Shown one piece after another: positions 10,263-19,900 of a stretch of DNA of 64,000 bases. Under the pieces are notes generated by a model, which was given only the letters and a program-made list of their open reading frames with translations, was not told the origin of the DNA and ran no database searches. The position numbers and the translations under genes are program-made. The stretch covers positions 5,208,001-5,272,000 of the forward strand of contig JAPNXP010000004.1 in the NCBI GenBank assembly GCA_028753945.1, in the 5' to 3' direction. Numbering within the stretch: the first letter of the stretch is position 1; every line of letters starts with the position of its first letter. This DNA is from Hexactinellida sp. DTS-2022 (taxonomy: Eukaryota; Porifera; Hexactinellida).

Positions 10263-10580
10263 AAAGTGAATTTTATATTAAAAATTACCTTGTCAATGTT
10301 CTTAAAATTACATTTGAAATATACTTGTTAGTTATAGGAACTGAACTAACATAATAAGTTATTTTGGGACCTTTATTTATTACAATTAAACCATGACAAA
10401 TAATTGGCCAATTTAATTTGTTATTAAGCCAAATGTTATTAATTAATTCCATTACACAAATATGTTGTTATGTTTGTACCCCTGTTTTCCCAAAGTTAGA
10501 ATGTGTAAAAGTTGAGAAATAGGTTTATTAGTTACAAATATATATAAACAAATAGATAATGAATAGTAAACAACAACAAA

Positions 10581-11759
10581 CTAGAAAATATAAACAACAC
10601 CATCATCACAAACACAAATAATATTATTATTATTATCAACAGCTATTCCTCTTGGATTACTTTCACAAACTATTTTATGTATTAACTGTCCTACAATTGT
10701 ATATATTTGTATTGAATTTCTCTCATAATTGCTAACAATAATATTATTATTCAAATCAAAACACAAATACATGGGACCAGTTCCATTATCTAATTTTATA
10801 AAACTTCTAATTATGTCACCTGATTTTGTAAATATATGTATGTTATTAATCTCATTATTGTCTGCTACAAAAATGTTGTTATTGTTTATTTTCACATCTT
10901 GGGGTTTTTTGAGTTTACCTTTTCCTATTCCTCTAACAAATTTCAATTCTGAATTTAAGACTGCTATTCTATTATTATCACAATCTGCCACTAACACATC
11001 TCCATTTGTATCTACTGTTATGCCAAGAGGGTAAGCCAGATATCTTCTAGCACTCTGACAAACAAATATATTGTTTGTTATTTGGAACTTAAATACAGCT
11101 CCTTTATAATAATAATCACTAACAAACAACCATTTGTCAAAGAGTGCTATGGAGTAGGGTCTAGCTAGATGTTCCTTACCAAATTCCGCTATGAACTTAC
11201 CAGCTGTTGAGAATATCTGAATTCTGCTATTATTCCTGTCAACAATGTAAAAACTCTCATTTCTGTAAAGAGCTAAACCAGAAGGATGCTTCAACTCTCC
11301 TTTTCTGTTTCCTTCCTTCCCGAATTTCCTGACAGGATTAATCCTCTCTCTGTAAGGTTCTGTTACATCCTCAACAGTTCCAAATCCCCTCAGCTGTTCC
11401 AGGAGAGATTCCAAACCCTCAGTACTGAATCCAGACAAAGGGACCGGAGTTCGCTTTTCGCATTTCTTTTTTTGTTCTTCTAAATTCTTGATATGATCCT
11501 CTTGCATTTTGACTATTGGATTTTGCTGGATACTCATCTGGTTGAGTTGTTTTATCATCTTGTCTATTTCTGACACTTGTTTGCTTCTTGTCTCTTCCTT
11601 GTTGAGATAGTCCAGCCTCATGTCATTCAACTGGACTAGCAACTGGTCTCTCCTCTCAGTCGCTGTTCCAATTATTCTATCAAAGGTAGAACGGATCAGC
11701 TGTTCCACTTCAATGAAGGTGTTAATTGGGAGCTCGCTTTGTGGGAATCTTTCAGCCAT
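10581..11759 (-). CDS. Coiled-coil/NHL beta-propeller protein, copy 1
   Basis: A 392-residue single-exon protein. Residues 1-130 are charged and Glu/Gln/Lys-rich, predicted coiled coil ([20 protein letters not shown] at the N-terminus). Residues about 135-392 form NHL-type propeller repeats, for example GLALYRNESFYIVDRNNSRI followed by [14 protein letters not shown]. This matches the C-terminal half of TRIM-NHL proteins, but there is no RING or B-box, so ubiquitin-ligase activity is not expected; NHL propellers bind RNA or protein. Close paralogue at 15336-16511. A TATAAATA box lies about 52 bp upstream of the ATG. Nested antisense in the probable third intron of the PDZ gene. Confidence 0.88.
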   Translation of the reverse strand: MAERFPQSELPINTFIEVEQLIRSTFDRIIGTATERRDQLLVQLNDMRLDYLNKEETRSKQVSEIDKMIKQLNQMSIQQNPIVKMQEDHIKNLEEQKKKCEKRTPVPLSGFSTEGLESLLEQLRGFGTVEDVTEPYRERINPVRKFGKEGNRKGELKHPSGLALYRNESFYIVDRNNSRIQIFSTAGKFIAEFGKEHLARPYSIALFDKWLFVSDYYYKGAVFKFQITNNIFVCQSARRYLAYPLGITVDTNGDVLVADCDNNRIAVLNSELKFVRGIGKGKLKKPQDVKINNNNIFVADNNEINNIHIFTKSGDIIRSFIKLDNGTGPMYLCFDLNNNIIVSNYERNSIQIYTIVGQLIHKIVCESNPRGIAVDNNNNIICVCDDGVVYIF

Positions 11760-11810
11760 TCGATTTGTTGTTTGTTGTTCTGTTTTATGATTAATCTCAG
11801 ATCCTGTCTG

Positions 11811-11818
11811 TATTTATA
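11811..11818 (-). promoter_or_regulatory. TATA box of NHL gene copy 1
   Basis: TATAAATA on the minus strand, about 52 bp upstream of the start codon. The same box at the same distance precedes NHL copy 2, and a similar one precedes NHL copy 3. Confidence 0.65.
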
Positions 11819-12053
11819 CCAGTTAATATGTGGCATTATCAAAGGTGTCAAGTGGTGAAATAGAAAGTAGTCTATTCACATTTCCCTGTACTCTACCACA
11901 TATAATAATCATAAGGGAAGTGAGGTATTCTCTCACAGGAATACTCACGTATTAGCTCAGATGACTTTCAACATACAACTCAGTTCCTATTATAACTAGC
12001 CGCATTCCTTATAAGGATCTAGTTGCTATCCTAATTCAGTATCAGTTTCATTA

Positions 12054-13043
12054 AACTATAATCTTTCAATATATTCTAAACTAACTTTTTCCTATAAACA
12101 GTCAGGTACTTTTAACCAAAAGTTGTTCATAATAGAGATTTCATAATAAGCGAACTCAACTTAACACAAACCCTATGTAAGTTGTTAAATTGGGACCATA
12201 GGGCTTGTTCATAACAAAAAATCAAAGATTACAGCTGTGCCGACATCATGTTCCTTTGGAGGCACTACCTTCAGGTGATGATGACATCGTAAAATTTTTA
12301 CAATTTGTGAATTCTATATTTCGAATGGATTGGTTGGTGTTGGGTGAACACCTAACACGCACATACAAATGCTGACTCATCACTTATTATATTCTACTGA
12401 AACTTGAATATCTCTGAAATGAAGCGAGCTAAAAGGAAAAGTGTCGTTCCCTTCCAAACACCTTTCTGAAATGGTTTAACACCTTTATAGGAAGGTGACA
12501 TTAAAAAAAAATCTAAAATTACACCTGTGCCGACAGCATGTTCTTTTGGAGGCACTACAAACTACCAACCAACAAAGTATAGTGCCTTAAAAGGAACATG
12601 CTGTCGGCACAGCTGTAATTTTAGATTTTAGTAAATTGCTAATAAATTAAACTTAAGCATATATTTGAGATGTACTAGGAGCATTTAGATTTCATATTAC
12701 ATAAGCACACGCAAATAGTTCACAATTAGTAGGCCTGACTGTAGTTATAATACAGAGGCATTTTTAATGACCTTTAACTATTTCATGGTATATTTTATTC
12801 ATTGTATATTTCATGGTTACGGCTAGGGGAATTAAACCTTGTACTCCTTAACCGATATTTCCCTTATCCGTGTTCCTATTAACGAGAGTCTACTGTAGTT
12901 TGTTTTAATGTGAGAATATAAAGAAATGAAAAGGATTATACGAATAAATATACAAACACAACTAATAAATAAAAACTAAAATCAAACAATCCATTTTATC
13001 ACAAAACCATCTAAATGAGACACATCTCTACTAACCAAATTCT
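12054..13043. mobile_element. MITE-filled stretch, probable intron of the PDZ gene
   Basis: About 12105-12230: F7-type piece (TTCATAATAAGCGAACTCAA, CCATAGGGCTTGTTCATAA). About 12228-12300: half copy of a hairpin MITE. 12505-12635: complete hairpin MITE with ends AAATCTAAAATTACA and CCGACAGCATGTTC. About 12715-12745: F7 end (GGCCTGACTGTA). About 12820-12898: F3-type end (GGGGAATTAAACCTTGTACT). The rest is AT-rich. Confidence 0.65.
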
Positions 13044-13102
13044 TTGTGTCTGTACATAGAGATTCTAACAGGAATCAGTTCCTCTATAGAGACACCTATT
13101 AT
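13044..13102. repeat. Single copy of the 61-bp repeat next to an acceptor
   Basis: Same unit as at 10078-10262 (GTGTCTGTACATAGAGATTC, TAACAGGAATCAGTTCCT). It ends 17 bp before the TTTTTAG acceptor of the last PDZ exon. The apparent N-terminus of an open frame from 13046 is only this repeat, starting with GTG. Confidence 0.85.
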
Positions 13103-13119
13103 ACATATTCTATTTTTAG

Positions 13120-13369
13120 ATATTTCGAACTTGTGAAAGGGCCCGTTGGTCTCGGGTTGTCCCTAAAGGGTGGAGATGACTGTCCGATTCTCGTTAATAA
13201 TATGCAGACCCAAGGAAACGCATTTTTGTCCGGATTAATCGAGTTGGGTGATGAAATTGTTGAGATTAACTCTAAATCATTTGTTGACATAAAATTGAAA
13301 GATGGAATTGAGTTTTTGAAGAATCTACCAATTGGGCCGGTCAACTTTCTGATAAAGAAAAGAAATTGA
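13120..13369 (+). CDS. Terminal exon of a PDZ protein, probably the scaffold begun at the left edge
   Basis: After an acceptor TATTTTTAG at 13119 the exon encodes a complete PDZ domain: YFELVKGPVGLGLSLKGGDD (GLGLSL is the carboxylate-binding loop), then NAFLSGLIELGDEIVEIN and LKDGIEFLKNLPIGPVNFLI, ending KKRN and stop. Its first base must complete a codon begun by two bases. The exon at 2986-3142 ends with exactly two bases (AG), giving Arg and the join HRL-R-YFELVKGP. This phase match and the lack of another upstream plus-strand exon suggest it is the last exon of the same gene. One phase match in three would occur by chance, so a separate small gene with an unseen first exon remains possible. 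Confidence 0.7.
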
Positions 13370-13744
13370 ATTCTCACTATTTTATACAGTACTGAACTAA
13401 TTTATGTTTTCATGTTTTATTCGCTTATTTTTGTTATTAAACTTATTTACTTTTCTTAAAAATATAAATAAACTTTCAATAACATTTGTTGTAAATGGGA
13501 TTTTTTAAACTTTACATACCAAAAATATTATTTTTGTTCAAATTCTTATTTAAAATTTTACAATGTTAGGGATCAAATTTAATGTTCCAAATTGTGATTA
13601 ATTCCAGCTAAAATATACTAAAATACTTGCATTTTGTGCATTTTTGTATTTTTGTGCTCTGGGGGAAAATTTCCAGATCATTATATATCCTACTTGGTTA
13701 TAACGGGAGTTTACTGTTTAATTTCCATCAATCAATGTATTTAA

Positions 13745-13873
13745 TACAGTAGATGTCGGTTATAAGAACATTCTACTGGAAAACGGTTTCCATATACCCT
13801 AGATAATTTATGCCGGTTATAAGAACATTATATGCAGTTCCCGACGATGTTCTTATAACCGGTATCCACTGTA
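13745..13873. mobile_element. MITE family F4 (TACAGTGGATGCCGGTTATA)
   Basis: 129-bp palindromic element, TA at both ends, 71 bp upstream of the BBS2 start codon. Other copies: 19405-19476, 26285-26443, 34513-34719, about 51570-51795, 63888 to the window end; a fragment at about 20068. All contain GTTATAAGAACAT and mostly GAACTGCATATA. Confidence 0.85.
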
Positions 13874-13944
13874 GTTGGTTAATTAGTTAGTTAGTTGTTT
13901 GTTTGTTTGTTTGTTTGTTGTGCATCCATTGTAGTTAGTTCCGT

Positions 13945-16900
13945 ATGTTGGTTCCGGTATTTACACTCAAGTTGCATCAGAAGATTTACCCGCGACTTGT
14001 GACAGTCGGGAAATTCGATGGAATTAATCCCAGCATTGCTGCTGCCACCACTGGAGGAAAGGTAACAAATAATAAAATAATAAATAATAAAATTAGATTC
14101 CACTATGTATATACAGAATAGACTCGTTAATGTAGAATAGAGATTAGTTGATTGAAGTTGTTAATTAGAAATTTAGAATAAATACTTGCATTTCTTTAGT
14201 TAATTTCGCTATAAAAATAACAATATATACGTAGTATAATGTTTGTTTACATATGTATAGAATTTTTTACATATGTATACAGTTTGTTTACATGTATTTT
14301 GTTTGTTACTTGTGTATTTTGTTTGTTACTTGTGTATTTTGTTTGTTTACATGTGTATACTGTTTGTTTACATTGTATATAGTAGTTTGTTTACATGTGT
14401 ATATTGTTTGTTTACACATGTATATATAATTTATCTACACATGTATAATGTTCCTATAAGACCTGTCAGTATATATATACAATCTCTATCTCCAGATATT
14501 TATCCACAGCCCGCATACACACAGCAAGCCCGAGACCACAGGTCGTATAACGGTAGGCACCGGGAGCCTAGAGGTGGATTGTGTGTTTCTAAATATCGGA
14601 CAACACATAACTGCCATAGCGGCTGGGGCCCTAACGAGCGGAGATAAGGAGTTGTTGTTTGTTGGTACTCCGAATAATCTGTTAGCTTATGATGTGGAGA
14701 ATAATCAGGATGTGTTTTATAAAGAGGTATTTGTTGTTGTTTTGATTCGTAAACAACAAACTATAGTGGAGCCTCGTTAGTAGGGACACCAGGGGACCGT
14801 CAAATGCGTTCTACTTATCCGGAATTCGTATTAACGAATATCATTTGTATTGAAAGACTTTGAAGGGGACTGAAATAGTGTTCCTATTAACCGTGTTCGT
14901 ACTAACAAGATTACATCGCATATTATTGTTCGTAATTTAAAAGGGTTACATGTTTGTTGTACCAACACCTTTTCATTATAAAAACCTGGCTTTGCGAAGT
15001 GAAATTTTTATTCTTTAAATGACCTTGCCAGTCTCCGAAAATTACATTTGAAATTCCCATACGTAGTATATAGCTGTTAGTTTGTTAGTTAAATTCTATC
15101 TTTTGGAATCTCTTTTGGTTCTCTATTTATTTTCTACAATTAAACAATTACAAATAATTGGCTCAATTTCATTTTGTATTAAGAAAAATATTATTAATTA
15201 ATTCCATTTCACAAATATGTTGCTATGTTTGTACCCCTGTTTACCCAAAGTTAGAAAGTGTAAAAGTTGAAAAATAGGTTTATTAGTTACAAATATATAT
15301 AAACAAATAGATAATTAATAGTAAACAACAACAAACTAGTAAATATAAACAACACCATCATTACAAACACAAATAATATCATTATTATTATCAACAGCTA
15401 TTCCGTTTGGATGATTCCTACAAACTATTTTGTGTATTAACTGTCCTTCAATTGTAAATATTTGTATTGACTTATTGCTAAAAACGCTAACAATAATATT
15501 ATTATACAAATCAAAACACAAATAAATAGTATCATTCCCATTATCTAATTTTATAAAACTTCTAATTAAGTCACCTGTTTTTGTAAATATATGTATGTTA
15601 TTAATCTCACTTTTGTCTGCTACAAAAATGTTGTTATTATTTATTTTCACATCACGGGGTAATTTGAGTTTACCTTTTCCTATTTCTCTAACAAATTTCA
15701 ATTCTGAATTTAAGACTGCTATTATATCATTATCACAATCTGCCACTAACACCTCTCCATTTGTATCTACTGTTATGCCAAGAGGTAAAGCCAGATCTCC
15801 TTTAGCACTTTGACAAATAAATTTATTGTTTGTTATTTGGAACTTAAGTACAGCACTTTGAATAAAATCACTAACAAACAACCATTTGTCACAGAGTGCT
15901 ATGGAGTAGGGTCTAACTAGATGTCCCTTACCAAATTCCGCTATGAACTTACCAGCTGTTGAAAATATCTGAATTCTGCTATTAGTTGTGTCAGCAATGT
16001 AGATACTCTTATTTCTGTAAAGAGTTAAACCAGAAGGCAAGTCAAACTCTCCTTTTTTATTTCCTCCCTTTCCGAATTTCCCGACAGGATTAATCATCAT
16101 TCTGTAAGGTCCTGTCACATCTTTAACAGTTCCAAATCCCCTCAGCTGTTCCAGGAGAGATTCCAATCCCTCAGTACTGAATCCAGGGAAAGGGACTGGA
16201 GTTGTTTTTTCGTATTTCTTTTTTTGTTTATCCAGATTCTTGATTTGATCCTCTTGCATTTTGACAATTGGATTCTGCTGGATACTCGCCTCCATGAGTT
16301 GTGAAATTAACTTATGAATGTCAGACACTTGTTTGCTTCGTGTCTCTTCCTTGTTGAGATAGTCCAGCCTCATGTCATTCAGCTGGACTAGCAACTGGTC
16401 TCTCCTCTCAGTCGCTGTTCCAATTATTCTATCAAAGGTAGAACGGATCAGCTGTTCCACTTCAATGAAGGTGTTAATTGGGAGCTCGCTTTGTGGGAAT
16501 CTTTCAGCCATTCGATTTGTTGTTTGTTGTTCTGTTTTATGATTAATCTCAGATCCTGTCTGTATTTATACCAGTTAATATGTGGCATTATCAGAGGTGT
16601 CAAGTGGTGAAATAGAAAGTACACTATTCACATTTTCCTGTACTCTACCACAGATAATAATCATAAGGGAAGTGAGGTATTCTCTCACAAGAATACTCAC
16701 GTGTTAGCTCAGATGACTTTCAACATACAACTCAGTTCCTATTATAACTAGCCGCATTCCTTATAAGGATCTAGTTGCTATGCTAATTCAGTATCAGTTT
16801 CATTCATTTAATTGCTAATTGAACAAAATCTGTATTGCGAGGTAAATTGAATAAATTCTGGTTAATAAATTATTACTAATAGCATATTTCAGTCCCCTTC

Positions 16901-19900
16901 AAAGCCTTTTCAATACGAATGATATTGGTTAAAATACGAATTCCGGATAATACGAACGCATTTTGACGATCCCTTAATAACGAGGTTCTACTGTAACATT
17001 TTAAACACGGATTAATTGAATATGGAACTAACTCTTCTAAGTGTATATTACATTGAATATGGAACTAACTATTAGGGAAGGTAAATTGAATATGGAACTA
17101 ACCATTTAAGTGTGGATAAATTAAATATGGAACTGACACCTTAGGTTCCAGATGGAGTTAACGCTATCTGTGTGGGAATAACGTCTAGCAACGCCTCTCC
17201 CCTGGTGTATGTGGGGGGCAACTGTTCCATACAGGGATTCAATGGGGCGGGAGAGGATGTGTTCTGGACAGTGACGGGCGACAATGTGCTCAGTCTGATG
17301 ATATTCGATTTCGATTCTGATGGGGAGAATGAGGTGACCAACTGAGTAATAACATAAACATATTGCCAAACTAATAAACAAACAATTGACTAAGTAGTAA
17401 CTAACAAACGAATTACCAAACTAATAAACAATTAGCAAACGAACGAACAAACAAACAAACTACAAACCAACTAACTAACAATAAACAAACAACTGAGGTA
17501 ACCAACTGAGGAATAACGTAAACAAATTACCAAACTAATAAACATACACATTTCCCCAATTGGTAAACAAACAAACTAACAAAAAATCTAAAATTACAGC
17601 TGTGCCGACAGCATGTCCTTTTGAGGCACTACATCTTTATCTAACAACAAAAAAACTACTAACTAACTAACTAACAAACAAACAAACAAATAAACTAACA
17701 ACAAACAAACAAATAAACTAACAACAAACAAACAAACTAACAAAAAATCTAAAATTACAGCTGTGCCGACAGCATGTCCTTTTGAGGCACTATATCTTTA
17801 TCTAACAACAAACTAACTAACACTATACTATATCTACAGCTATTGGTTGGATCAGAGGATTACGACATCCGGGTATTCAAAGAAGACCAGATGGTTTCTG
17901 AGATATCCGAGACAGACGCGGTTATAGGCCTGTGTCCCGTAACCGATACTAAGTTCGGGTATTCATTGGCTAACGGGACTGTAGGGGTATACGACAAGCT
18001 ATCTAGGTACTGGAGAATTAAGGTAAGGAGAGAGACAAGTTTAGTGTTTGTATGTTTGTTTGTTTGTTTATCTATTCGTCTGTTTGTTTATTTATCTGTT
18101 TGTTTGTTTGTTTGTTTGTTTATTTATTTACCTGTTTATTAGTTTGTTTATTTGTTTATTTATCTATTTGTTTGCCTGTCTGTTTATCTATTTGTTTATT
18201 GTTACTATATATCACACTGTTGGTTAGTCTAGGAACCAGCCGCTCAGTCTGTTTAGCTACGACTTGGATAATGATGGAGTGAGGGAGCTTATAACGGGTT
18301 GGTCTAACGGGAAGATTGATGCCAGGAATAGCAAAACCGGAGAAGTTGTCTATAAGGACACATTCTCAGCTCCCATAGCCGGGGTGTTAATTGCCGATTA
18401 TAGGTACTTATTGGTGCAACAACTACGACAAATTGTTCAGGCAATTTGCATAACGAATGTCGGTATCCACATTTGGACAAACATTACATCAGATAAATTA
18501 ACCAAACTTAACTCAAATAGTAGTCGGCACAGTAAAACGATAAACTAATTGCTCAAACTTCAGATATTTTTTTAGGACTGTATATATACTGTAGGTTGGA
18601 CGGGATGGATCTAGAAACAAGTAAATATCTAAGAAAAATCTAAAATTACAGCTGTGCCGGAAACATGTCTTTTTGGAGGCACTATATTTTGGTCGTTCGT
18701 TGATTAATAGTGCCTCCAAAAGAAAATGCTGTGAGAAAAAAACTGATTGAAATATATAAACACGATCGAGTGTATTATACAGCCATTTGTAAATACGCTC
18801 CTAATCCTGGTCTGATCCAACTTTAATACGTCTAAATCACAAATTAATGTTGCGGTATAGGAGAGGATTCAAATTTTCGCGTTCTAAATTCAAATTTTCC
18901 AAAAATCATGCTCCAAAAGGAGCGTCTCTCGCTCCTGGATAATTCCTTGTCGATAATCCATACTGGAACAAAACCCCCAAAAGGTGACAAAACTGCCCCT
19001 ATAGGTTGGACGGGATGGAACTAGAAACAAGTAAAATATCTAAGAAAAATCTAAAATTACAGCTGTGTCGGCAGCATTTTCATTTTATTGTAATATTCAT
19101 TTATGTTAATATTCATATATATTCATACTAGGACATAACCCCCAAAAGGTGCCATAACTGGCTGTATATCCTATAGGTTGGACGGGATGGAACAGCTGAT
19201 CGTGTGCTCCACGGAAGGAGAGATACGCGGCTACCTGCCAGCGGCTAAGGAGCTTAGGGGACAGCTGATGGATATTAGTCCGGAACAGAAACTGTTCCAG
19301 GAACTTAATCAGAAGAAACTGCAGCTAATGCAGGAAATGAAGAATTATGAACAGAATGAGAAAGTATTGGTTGTGTGTACATTTTAGGTTTTCTTCACTA
19401 TTTATACAGTGGATGCCGGTTATAAGAACATCGTCGGGAACTGCATATAGTGTTCTTATAACCGGCATTTACTGTAATTGGAGTTCTATTAATGAACGAA
19501 TACAGTCGACTCCGCTTAATAGGGTCTGTTTTGTTCCAGTGTAGTTTAAATTAACACAAATTAAGCGGAGAAATCTATTAACCGAATTTTATTTTGAGTC
19601 AAACTGTAATTCCGTCCTATAAATCCTGTGAAATTTTGATCCCATTAAGCGGAGTATACTGTTATATTAATCAATAAAATTATTCGTTTCGTGACTACCT
19701 AGAAAGCATTTGGGATCCTAGGTTGAAACCCCTGTATTATAGCAATTAATTATGTTCTTCTAATTGCAAGTTCCACTATTAGCAAGCAAATTTCATGCTA
19801 AACGCCACTTAAATTACGCGAACACCTTGTATACATTATCTTTGGAATTAAAACTACGAAATTTTAGTTATGAAATTTATAATGACGAAAATTTAAAATG

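Larger units (their letters stand above)
10280..12053. repeat. Segmental duplication unit 1 (NHL gene with flanks)
   Basis: This block matches 15000-16803. Similarity covers the 3' flank (GTTTGTACCCCTGTTT and neighbours), the whole coding region, and about 290 bp of 5' flank ending in CAGTATCAGTTTCATT. The flanks are included, so this was a DNA-level copy and not a retrocopy. Homology limits are by eye. Confidence 0.8.
15000..16803. repeat. Segmental duplication unit 2 (NHL gene with flanks)
   Basis: Second copy of the block at 10280-12053, lying wholly inside BBS2 intron 2. Both sides end abruptly in unrelated sequence (after CAGTATCAGTTTCATT on the right). Confidence 0.8.

Noticed and set aside
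13046-13119. N-terminal extension of the 13-kb PDZ exon starting at GTG
   Set aside because: It is translated 61-bp repeat plus polypyrimidine tract, and the start is not ATG; the exon begins at 13120.
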